DNA from: Verrucomicrobiota bacterium
GTDB taxonomy: Bacteria; Verrucomicrobiota; Verrucomicrobiia; Chthoniobacterales; UBA10450
Assembly (NCBI GenBank): GCA_003217965.1
Contig: QHNB01000156.1
Span: 1 to 5,687, forward strand
Length of the DNA: 5,687 bases
Reading direction: 5' to 3'
In this document: positions 1-5,687 of the stretch, in pieces
Layout: the number at the start of each line of letters is the position of its first letter
How positions within the stretch are numbered: the first letter of the stretch is position 1
The notes under the pieces: generated by a model
What the model was told of the DNA's origin: nothing
What the model saw: only the letters and a program-made list of their open reading frames with translations
The model's database searches: none
Translations under genes and position numbers: made by a program

Positions 1-759
1 GCTATCGCGCAGGCGAAGGAGCGCCTGTCCCATTTTGGTCAACGCGTGACGCTGCGGCAGGAGAACTTTCGTTTTGCCGATCGCGTGCTTGACCAGCTGT
101 CGATCAAAAAGATTGGAGGCGTTATCCTCGATCTTGGCGTCTCATCCCGGCAGCTCGAGAACGCAGAGCGGGGCTTCAGTTTGATGCGCAACGGTCCACT
201 CGACATGCGGATGGATCCGCGCACCCAGCGCACTGCCGCCGCCATCATCAATAGTTATAGCGAAGAGGAGCTCACTCGGCTGTTTCGTGAGCTGGGTGAA
301 GAACCGGCGGCGCGGCGAATTGCCACGGCCATCGTCAAGCAACGCAAGACAGCTCCACTTCGTGAGACACTGCCCCTGGCACGTTTGATTGAGAAAGTTG
401 TCGGCCGTCACGGACGCCGTCATCCCGCCACCCAGGTCTTTCAGGCATTGCGCATGGAAGTGAATGACGAACTGGCGGCGCTGGGAGATGGCCTGCGCGT
501 GCTGACAGCGCGACTTCAGCCGGGCGCGCGCATCGCCGTCATCTCATTTCATTCGCTCGAAGACCGCATCGTGAAAAATTTTTTCCGCGATCGCAGCCGG
601 GAATACGTAGACCGGCCGCAATGGCCGGAACCACGACCCAACAAGGAGCGTGATCTGCAAGTAATCACGCCGAAACCAGTCAAGCCAAGCGACACCGAGC
701 AGCGATTCAATCCGCGCGCGCGGAGCGCGAAATTACGAGTTGCCGAAAAATTGACATGA
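1..759 (+). CDS. rsmH: RsmH (MraW), 16S rRNA (cytosine-1402-N4)-methyltransferase, 5' partial
   Basis: The reading frame is open from the first base, so the gene starts upstream; 252 residues are visible. RsmH uses S-adenosylmethionine to methylate N4 of C1402 in the 16S rRNA decoding centre, acting on the small ribosomal subunit in the cytoplasm. Family hallmarks appear in the right order (numbering from base 1): LDLGVSS at 43-49, GPLDMRMDP at 65-73, a helical region with GEEPAARRIA around 100-108, HPATQVFQALR at 141-151, SFHSLEDRIVK at 182-192 and the C-terminal NPRARSAKLR at 237-246. The family is usually about 300-320 residues, so roughly 50-60 N-terminal residues, with the first SAM-binding glycine motif, lie outside the window. 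The GTG at base 46 is internal and not a start, because the homologous sequence continues upstream of it (AKERLSHFGQRV). The stop overlaps the next start by four bases. Identity is secure from motifs and context. Confidence 0.97.
   Translation, partial: AIAQAKERLSHFGQRVTLRQENFRFADRVLDQLSIKKIGGVILDLGVSSRQLENAERGFSLMRNGPLDMRMDPRTQRTAAAIINSYSEEELTRLFRELGEEPAARRIATAIVKQRKTAPLRETLPLARLIEKVVGRHGRRHPATQVFQALRMEVNDELAALGDGLRVLTARLQPGARIAVISFHSLEDRIVKNFFRDRSREYVDRPQWPEPRPNKERDLQVITPKPVKPSDTEQRFNPRARSAKLRVAEKLT
756..759 (+). other. ATGA start/stop overlap, rsmH to ftsL-like gene
   Basis: The ATG of the downstream gene (756-758) shares bases with the TGA stop of rsmH (757-759). The 20 bases upstream contain no purine-rich Shine-Dalgarno sequence at normal spacing. 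This arrangement is typical of termination-reinitiation coupling, so the small membrane protein is probably made mainly by ribosomes that have just finished rsmH. The overlap is seen directly; the coupling is inferred. Confidence 0.75.
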
Positions 760-1121
760 GCACTCGCCGCAAGAATGTAAACCAAGTCGATGCCGCATCG
801 CTCGCCCGCTGGATCGTGATCACCGGATTTCTGGCTTTAGCCGGTCTTTGTTATGTTTATCTCACGCTCCAGCTACATCGACTCGGTGATCGCAAAAAAA
901 TTCTGGAGACAGAACTGGCGAACATACGCACGGAAAATGACCTGGCCAGCGTGCAGGTTACCGCGCTGACCTCACGGAGCGCGCTGCAACGCCGACTGAA
1001 AGAGGGTTATCTGAAAATGGTGCCGATCACAGAGCAAAGCATTGTGCGGCTTGCTCCCATTCGACCGGCAACAGACGAGGATGCCATCCGACCAGTGGCG
1101 AATGACCGAATCGGCAAATGA
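756..1121 (+). CDS. ftsL: FtsL-like cell division protein (small bitopic membrane protein)
   Basis: A 121-residue protein with the layout of FtsL. It has a short basic N-terminus (residues 1-18, with RRK at 4-6) expected in the cytoplasm and one hydrophobic segment at about 19-40 (WIVITGFLALAGLCYVYLTL). A charged, heptad-like stretch follows at about 41-83 (LHRLGDRKKILETELANIRTEN) that looks like a periplasmic coiled coil. The tail at 84-121 is proline-containing and probably extended. FtsL pairs with FtsB/DivIC through such coiled coils and, with FtsQ, controls septal synthesis by FtsW-FtsI. FtsL diverges so much in sequence that the call rests on topology and on its position between rsmH and ftsI, not on conserved residues. 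It overlaps both neighbours by four bases. A FtsB/DivIC-type protein in this position is the main alternative. The start is the only ATG that fits the overlap and precedes the membrane segment. Confidence 0.78.
   Translation: MSTRRKNVNQVDAASLARWIVITGFLALAGLCYVYLTLQLHRLGDRKKILETELANIRTENDLASVQVTALTSRSALQRRLKEGYLKMVPITEQSIVRLAPIRPATDEDAIRPVANDRIGK
1118..1121 (+). other. ATGA start/stop overlap, ftsL-like gene to ftsI
   Basis: The ATG of ftsI (1118-1120) overlaps the TGA that ends the ftsL-like gene (1119-1121). No Shine-Dalgarno-like sequence is visible in the 20 bases before it. Translational coupling would help set the ratio of two proteins that act in the same septal complex. The overlap is observed and the coupling is inferred. 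Confidence 0.75.
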
Positions 1122-2887
1122 GATGGAACGGACGGACTCGGTGCGCGCTGGTCTGCGTTGGTTTTGTCGCGCTCTTTAGCGCGTTCTCCTTTCGACTCGT
1201 TTATCTCCAGCTGGTTAAGCACGACGAGTACGCTGGTCTGGCAGCGGAGAAACATGTCTACAAACAACCGATTTACGCCGAGCGCGGTCTGATCATCGAT
1301 GCGACCGGCGAAGTGCTCGCCCACAATGTGCCGGTGGAAACGGTCGTGGCGGACACATCCCATTTAAACAAGGAGAAGGGGGCCGAAGCCGTCGCGCTGC
1401 TGAGTCGCGAATTGAACCTCGAGGCGGACGAATTGGCGGAAAAACTCGGGAGCGACCGGCACTACGTGGTGTTGAAACGCCAGGTGCCGCAATCAGCAGC
1501 CGACGCGCTTCGGGCTAAACTGCGCCTACAAAATTTGCGCGGCATTTATTTCGAGCACGACTCGACTCGAATCTATCCGAATGGCTCCATGCTTTGTCAC
1601 GTCATCGGTTTCACCGATTTTGATCACAAGGGAATTCAGGGCGTCGAAGCATCAATGGACGAATATCTGCGGGGTCAGGATGGCTATCGCTACATCGAGC
1701 ATAACCGGGCCGGGCAGGAGATCGTTCTCTATCGCGGACAGGAACGGGCCCCGCGGGATGGCTATCAGGTTCATCTCACGGTCGACCTCAACTTGCAGAA
1801 CATCGTGGAGAACGAAATCGACGCCGCGGTCCGCGAATTCAACCCGCAGAAAGCGACCATTATCCTGATGCGTCCGCAAACGGGCGAGATTCTGGCTATG
1901 GCGAACCGGCCAGACTTTGACTTGAATCAGCGCAACACGGCCCGGCCGGAGCAGATGAAAAATCGCGCCATCATCGACATGATGGAGCCCGGCTCGACAT
2001 TCAAAATTGTGACCGCAGCGGCCGCCTTAAACGAGAAAAAGGTGCGACCGGACACGACGATTTTTTGCGAAAACGGGAGATGGAATTTTGGCGGCCGGCC
2101 ATTGCACGACCACAAATCATATGGCGAATTGAGCGTGCAGGACATTCTCGTGAAATCGAGCAATATCGGCGCGGCCAAACTCGCCCTCAGCGTCGGTGAC
2201 CAAAAATTCTACGAATATATTCGACGGTTCGGATTCGGTGAACGAACGGGCGTAGAATTGCCGGGTGAAATCAGTGGAGTTATTCGGCCGCCGCAGAGCT
2301 GGAGTAAAATTTCAATTACGCGAATTCCGATGGGGCACGAAGTGGGAGTGACACCGTTGCAAATGACGGTGGCGATGGCGACCATTGCCAACGGCGGCAA
2401 ATTAATCACGCCCCGGATAGTGAAGTCAGTGACAGCAGCCGATGGAAAAACGATTACCGAATTCACGCCCCAGCAGGTGCGCCAGGTGATTTCGCCCCAA
2501 ACATCCCAGCAGCTCAGCAATGCTTTACGTGGGGTGGTAAGTGATCGCGGGACAGCGGCCGCTGCTGCTGTGGCCGGGTTTACGATCGCGGGAAAAACAG
2601 GCACGGCCCAGAAAGTGGATCCGCACGGAGGCTACGAACACGGCAAGTACGTTGTTTCCTTCACCGGATTTTTACCGGCCGAGCACCCGGAATTTGTCGG
2701 ATTAGTTGTGCTTGATGATGCGAAAACCTCCAAACCGGAGCAGAACTACGGCGGGCAGATTGCTGGTCCGATTTTTGCCCGCATCGCGGAGAAAGCGGCC
2801 CGGTATCTCGATCTTGAGCCGCATCCGGAATTGACCAAACCGACTGCGGCGAGCCGTGTGGCTTCAACTATTGCGTCGCGGCGTTGA
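1118..2887 (+). CDS. ftsI: FtsI / PBP3-type class B penicillin-binding protein, septal peptidoglycan D,D-transpeptidase
   Basis: A complete 589-residue protein, close to the roughly 590 residues of typical proteobacterial FtsI. It cross-links stem peptides of septal peptidoglycan in the periplasm and works with the glycosyltransferase FtsW. A short basic N-terminus (MRWNGRTR) is followed by one membrane anchor at about 9-30. The pedestal (dimerisation) domain follows, with RGLIIDATGEVLA at 56-68 and RIYPNGSMLCHVIGF at 151-165. The transpeptidase domain spans about 215-560 and has all three active-site motifs: SxxK at 293-296 (STFK, nucleophile Ser293), SxN at 347-349 (SSN) and KTGT at 493-496. 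There is no C-terminal PASTA repeat, only a short low-complexity tail after about 565, so it differs from the sporulation-type or Gram-positive forms. SpoVD/PBP2-like class B enzymes are the alternative, but length and neighbours favour FtsI. It starts inside the ftsL-like stop codon and ends 19 bases before murE. Confidence 0.95.
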   Translation: MRWNGRTRCALVCVGFVALFSAFSFRLVYLQLVKHDEYAGLAAEKHVYKQPIYAERGLIIDATGEVLAHNVPVETVVADTSHLNKEKGAEAVALLSRELNLEADELAEKLGSDRHYVVLKRQVPQSAADALRAKLRLQNLRGIYFEHDSTRIYPNGSMLCHVIGFTDFDHKGIQGVEASMDEYLRGQDGYRYIEHNRAGQEIVLYRGQERAPRDGYQVHLTVDLNLQNIVENEIDAAVREFNPQKATIILMRPQTGEILAMANRPDFDLNQRNTARPEQMKNRAIIDMMEPGSTFKIVTAAAALNEKKVRPDTTIFCENGRWNFGGRPLHDHKSYGELSVQDILVKSSNIGAAKLALSVGDQKFYEYIRRFGFGERTGVELPGEISGVIRPPQSWSKISITRIPMGHEVGVTPLQMTVAMATIANGGKLITPRIVKSVTAADGKTITEFTPQQVRQVISPQTSQQLSNALRGVVSDRGTAAAAAVAGFTIAGKTGTAQKVDPHGGYEHGKYVVSFTGFLPAEHPEFVGLVVLDDAKTSKPEQNYGGQIAGPIFARIAEKAARYLDLEPHPELTKPTAASRVASTIASRR

Positions 2888-2906
2888 GCAGCCGTTCTCA
2901 CTTTAC
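2888..2906 (+). other. 19-base spacer between ftsI and murE, no Shine-Dalgarno
   Basis: This is the only gap between genes in the window. It is pyrimidine-rich just before the ATG (TTCTCACTTTAC) and has no GGAG-like element, no inverted repeat and no room for a promoter. The gap exists only if murE starts at the ATG at 2907. An in-frame GTG at 2856 would instead make murE overlap ftsI by 32 bases. Confidence 0.6.
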
Positions 2907-4385
2907 ATGCAGCTCAAAATACTCGCCCGCGCCATCTCGCCACGTCGGATCATCGGGACACTTGATCGCCAGGTGGATAGCATCGCGTATGACTCGCGGC
3001 GAGTGCAAAGGAACGGCCTTTTCGTTGCCATTCGCGGTGAGAAAAGCGATGGCCATCAATTCCTCGATCAAGCGATCGAGAAAGGAGCCGGCGTGATCGT
3101 GGCCGAGCGCGAAATCGTGTCGCCGCGGGCGACTTGTCTCCTGGTCGACCATACCAGGCTGGCGCTGGCCGATCTGGCGGCCGCGTTTTATGGCGCACCG
3201 GATCGGAAATTGAAAATGGCGGGCGTGACTGGAACCAACGGCAAAACAACAACCACATTTCTAATCAAGCACATTTGTGAAAAAGCGGGATTGCGCTCCG
3301 GATTGATTGGCACGGTCCAATACGAGATTGGCGAGCGCGTGATTCCAGCGACACGTACCACCCCGGAGGCGCTCGATGTACAGGAGCTGCTCGCTCAAAT
3401 TGTAAATGCCGGTTATGGCGCCGCCGCCATGGAAGTCTCCTCCCACGCGCTGGCCCAGGAACGGACACGGGGAATCGAATGGGACGTCGTCGTTTTTACC
3501 AACCTGACCCAAGACCATCTCGATTTTCACGGCACGATGGAAAATTATTTCGAGGCGAAGACAAAATTGTTTGCCGGAATTGCGTTGCAGCAGAAAAAGA
3601 AGCGGCCGGTCGCGGTCATCAACATCGACGATCGCTACGGCCAACAGTTGGTCGATCGCTTTAGCCAGAAAATCTCAGTCGTGACTTATGGAATGGGAAC
3701 GCGTGCCGATTTTCGGGCATCGAATTACCGTACCGAATTTGCCGGCACTTCTTATCAGCTCGACGCCAAAGGTCGCAGCTATCTCGTACGCGTTCCCCTC
3801 ATTGGGCGGTTCAATGTCGCTAACTCGATGGCGGCGCTGGCGGCCGCGAACGCCATGGGGGTTAACCTGCGCGATGCTGTCCTCTTGCTCGCGCGTTCAC
3901 CGCAAGTCCCTGGGCGTCTGGAAATGGTCCCAGCGAAACGGCAATTCCAGGTTTTTGTCGATTACGCGCATACCGATGACGCGCTCCTTAATGTCCTGAA
4001 GACCTTGCGTGAGCTCGAGCCGCGCAAGTTACTTGTCGTTTTCGGTTGCGGAGGAAATCGAGACCGACAAAAGCGGCCGCTCATGGGCCGCGTGGCCGAC
4101 GAATTTGCTGATTACGCCATCATCACTTCGGACAATCCGCGGAAAGAAAATCCCGACTCGATCATTGCTGAAGTGGAGAAGGGATTTCGTTCGAATCATT
4201 ACGAGAAAATCACCGATCGGACCGAAGCAATTGCACGCGCCGTGGCCCTGGCGCAGCCGCGGGACGTTGTCCTCATCGCCGGGAAAGGGCACGAGAAATA
4301 TCAGGAATTCGCCGACCACACGATTCCGTTTGACGACATCCAGGTTGCGCGCCGCGCCCTGGAAGATCAGCCCATTCAATTTTGA
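2907..4385 (+). CDS. murE: MurE, UDP-N-acetylmuramoyl-L-alanyl-D-glutamate--2,6-diaminopimelate ligase
   Basis: A complete 492-residue cytoplasmic Mur ligase that adds meso-diaminopimelate to UDP-MurNAc-L-Ala-D-Glu using ATP. Residues 1-100 form the UDP-binding domain (DSRRVQRNGLFVA at 29-41). The central ATPase domain has the P-loop GVTGTNGKTTTT at 106-117, the substrate motif TTPE at 151-154, EVSSHAL at 176-182 and NLTQDHLDFHGTMENY at 199-214. By alignment with E. coli MurE, Lys218 is the lysine expected to be carbamylated. The C-terminal domain begins near PGRLEMV (335-341) and carries DYAHTDDAL at 352-360, DNPR at 409-412 and GKGHEKYQ at 459-466. DNPR is the known signature for meso-DAP, rather than L-lysine, specificity. 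I chose the ATG at 2907 because MQLKILARAI matches the usual Mur N-terminus; the in-frame GTG at 2856 would add 17 residues lying partly over the ftsI end. The stop overlaps the murF start by one base. Confidence 0.97.
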   Translation: MQLKILARAISPRRIIGTLDRQVDSIAYDSRRVQRNGLFVAIRGEKSDGHQFLDQAIEKGAGVIVAEREIVSPRATCLLVDHTRLALADLAAAFYGAPDRKLKMAGVTGTNGKTTTTFLIKHICEKAGLRSGLIGTVQYEIGERVIPATRTTPEALDVQELLAQIVNAGYGAAAMEVSSHALAQERTRGIEWDVVVFTNLTQDHLDFHGTMENYFEAKTKLFAGIALQQKKKRPVAVINIDDRYGQQLVDRFSQKISVVTYGMGTRADFRASNYRTEFAGTSYQLDAKGRSYLVRVPLIGRFNVANSMAALAAANAMGVNLRDAVLLLARSPQVPGRLEMVPAKRQFQVFVDYAHTDDALLNVLKTLRELEPRKLLVVFGCGGNRDRQKRPLMGRVADEFADYAIITSDNPRKENPDSIIAEVEKGFRSNHYEKITDRTEAIARAVALAQPRDVVLIAGKGHEKYQEFADHTIPFDDIQVARRALEDQPIQF

Positions 4386-4387
4386 TG
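4383..4387 (+). other. TGATG stop/start overlap, murE to murF
   Basis: The final A of the murE TGA stop (4383-4385) is the first base of the murF ATG (4385-4387). The preceding 20 bases lack a Shine-Dalgarno element; the nearest GGA (4361-4363) is more than 20 bases away. Reinitiation after murE is the likely route to MurF, which acts immediately after MurE in the pathway. Coupling is inferred from layout. Confidence 0.75.
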
Positions 4388-5687
4388 GAACGTCTTTCCC
4401 TATCGAACATCGCAGAATTCGCGGGCGCAAAAATCACTCGCGGATCTCCCGAGACAACAATCGAGCGCATCAGCACGGATTCGCGCACGATCAAGCCGGG
4501 CGAATTGTTCGTTGCTTTGTGCGGTGAAAATTTCGACGCACACAACTTTCTCGAACAAGTGGCAAAATCCGGCGCTGCAGGCGCGATCGTGGCAGAGGAA
4601 GTTGCGGCCAGGTTGCCTCAGCAATTTGCCATTCTTCGAAGCGATGACACGCTCGCCGCTTACCAGAACCTAGCTGCCAAATATCGAAAAACTCTGCCGC
4701 TGAAGGTCCTCTGCATCACGGGCAGCAATGGCAAGACCTCGACCAAAGATTTTGCCGCCGCGATTCTCAGTCGCGCCTACCGCGTCACGAAAACAGAAGG
4801 CAATTTCAACAATCACGTCGGGTTGCCGCGGACGATTCTGCAAGCGAGTCGGGAAGATCAATTCGCCGTGTGGGAGATTGGTATGAATCATCCTGGTGAA
4901 ATCGCAGCTTTGGCCCGCATCGCGTCGCCTGACGCGGCGCTCGTTACCAACATCGGGATCGCGCATATCGAATTCATGGGATCGCGCGAAGCGATCGCCC
5001 AGGAAAAAGGCGCGGTCGTCGAAGCGGTGAGTGCCGGCGGCTTTGTGATCTTGAACGCGGATGATCCGTTCAGCGCGAGCATGGCCAAGCGCGCGCGCGC
5101 GCGAGTGATTCTGGCTGGAATCGAGTCTGGCGCAATTCATGCCGAAGACGTCCAGCAGACCTCGGCCGGCAGCGAGTTCACTATTATCGAAGGCGCCCAC
5201 CGCTGCCGCGCGCAATTGCCTGTGCCCGGTTCGCACATGGTGCAGAACGCGATGCTGGCGGTGGCCGCTGGCCGTGCCTTCGGCGCCTCACTGGAGGATT
5301 GCGCCGCCGGTCTTGCCGCCACTCCGCTCACAAAAGCTCGTCTCCAGATTCGCGAAATCAACGGCGTCCACTTCATCGACGACAGCTACAACGCTAATCC
5401 CGATTCGATGAAAGCCGCTCTGCGAACGCTGGTGGAACTTGAAAGCGAGGGGAAACGCATTGCTGTCCTTGGCAAAATGTTGGAGCTCGGCGCCGAATCA
5501 GAGCGCGGTCATCAGGAAGTAGGCGAAGCGGTAGCGACATTTGGGATCGATCATCTAATTGCAGTTGGTGACGATGCCATTGCCCACGCCGCACGACACG
5601 CCGGACTTGCGAGCGCGACCGTCGCACCCAGCGCCAGTCAGGCGGCGGAGATGTTGAGCGAAATCGTCTCTGCCGGGGATCTCGTTT
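4385..5687 (+). CDS. murF: MurF, UDP-N-acetylmuramoyl-tripeptide--D-alanyl-D-alanine ligase, 3' partial
   Basis: The first 434 residues are visible and the frame is still open at the window edge. Family members are about 450-480 residues, so only a short C-terminal piece is missing. MurF joins D-Ala-D-Ala to the UDP-MurNAc-tripeptide made by MurE, using ATP in the cytoplasm, and completes the pentapeptide precursor. The N-terminal substrate domain holds STDSRTIKPGELFVAL at 30-45. The ATPase domain has the P-loop ITGSNGKTSTKD at 111-122, then TEGNFNNHVGLP at 137-148, EIGMNHPGEI at 164-173 and NIGIAHIEFMGS at 189-200 with QEKG at 206-209. The C-terminal domain has DDSYNANPDSM at 332-342 and LGKMLELGAESERGHQEVG at 362-380. 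In this last motif Lys364 stands where aspartate (LGDM..LG) is usual. EIGMNHPGEI and the NFNNHVG block set it apart from MurE, MurC and MurD. The next gene would be expected to be mraY, but it lies outside the window. Confidence 0.96.
   Translation, partial: MERLSLSNIAEFAGAKITRGSPETTIERISTDSRTIKPGELFVALCGENFDAHNFLEQVAKSGAAGAIVAEEVAARLPQQFAILRSDDTLAAYQNLAAKYRKTLPLKVLCITGSNGKTSTKDFAAAILSRAYRVTKTEGNFNNHVGLPRTILQASREDQFAVWEIGMNHPGEIAALARIASPDAALVTNIGIAHIEFMGSREAIAQEKGAVVEAVSAGGFVILNADDPFSASMAKRARARVILAGIESGAIHAEDVQQTSAGSEFTIIEGAHRCRAQLPVPGSHMVQNAMLAVAAGRAFGASLEDCAAGLAATPLTKARLQIREINGVHFIDDSYNANPDSMKAALRTLVELESEGKRIAVLGKMLELGAESERGHQEVGEAVATFGIDHLIAVGDDAIAHAARHAGLASATVAPSASQAAEMLSEIVSAGDLV

Noticed and set aside
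574..584. A5T6 tract inside rsmH, resembling the T-run of a terminator.
   Set aside because: It lies within the conserved VKNFF codons, has no GC-rich hairpin before it, and sits in the middle of an intact gene.
751..780. A perfect TTGACA hexamer at 751-756 at the rsmH/ftsL-like junction, suggesting an internal promoter.
   Set aside because: With 16-18 base spacers the would-be -10 hexamers (773-780) match TATAAT at two positions or fewer, and there is no extended -10. The hexamer is explained by the codons for Leu-Thr and the overlapping start.
894..900. A7 run in the ftsL-like gene as a possible slippery frameshift site.
   Set aside because: The zero frame continues into a sensible coiled coil and ends exactly in the ATGA overlap. 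I see no stimulatory hairpin or upstream Shine-Dalgarno and no meaningful product in the other frames.
3261..3644. A 127-codon open frame on the minus strand opposite murE.
   Set aside because: It is antisense to the conserved MurE ATPase domain, has no identifiable motif or ribosome-binding site, and fits a shadow of GC-rich coding sequence.
4670..5236. A 188-codon open frame on the minus strand opposite murF.
   Set aside because: The protein is rich in Arg, Asp and His with no recognisable domain. The sense strand carries well-conserved MurF motifs throughout, so this is a composition-driven shadow frame.
1..5687. A search for a hidden accessory system such as a defence island, toxin-antitoxin pair, insertion sequence, CRISPR array or RNA gene.
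   Set aside because: The five dcw genes fill the window with at most 19 non-coding bases between them. No direct or inverted repeat array, transposase-like frame or structured RNA was recognisable by eye.

Overview
The window is one continuous, densely packed stretch of a bacterial dcw (division and cell wall) cluster. All genes lie on the + strand in the order rsmH (5' end cut off) - ftsL-like - ftsI - murE - murF (3' end cut off). This is the widely conserved order for the front of the cluster. The products follow a clear theme: a 16S rRNA methyltransferase, two septal membrane proteins, and two successive cytoplasmic ligases of peptidoglycan precursor synthesis.

Organism: the sequence suggests a Gram-negative type bacterium of moderate to fairly high GC content. 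MurE carries the DNPR signature of meso-diaminopimelate addition, and FtsI is of the short class B PBP type without PASTA domains. The overall flavour of the MurE and FtsI motifs (for example YAHTDDAL and IPMGHEVGVTPLQM) makes me think of Verrucomicrobiota or relatives, perhaps a soil lineage. That is an impression from memory and not a demonstrated assignment.

Layout: 1-759 is the C-terminal 252 residues of RsmH. 756-1121 is a 121-residue single-pass membrane protein with a coiled coil, in the FtsL position. 1118-2887 is a complete FtsI of 589 residues. 2907-4385 is a complete MurE of 492 residues. 4385-5687 is the first 434 residues of MurF. The gene junctions are ATGA, ATGA, a 19-base gap, and TGATG. 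There is therefore no intergenic space for a promoter or terminator, and no stretch over 20 bases lacks a gene. None of the four visible start codons has a recognisable Shine-Dalgarno sequence, which fits translation coupled from one gene to the next.

How the genes work together: MurE adds meso-DAP to UDP-MurNAc-L-Ala-D-Glu, and MurF then adds D-Ala-D-Ala to complete the pentapeptide. After lipid-linked export, FtsI cross-links those peptides at the septum, with the FtsL-like protein expected to act in the divisome regulatory complex. I see no mobile element, RNA gene, CRISPR array or accessory system. I regard the window as core-genome and mostly ordinary; the findings listed are modest.
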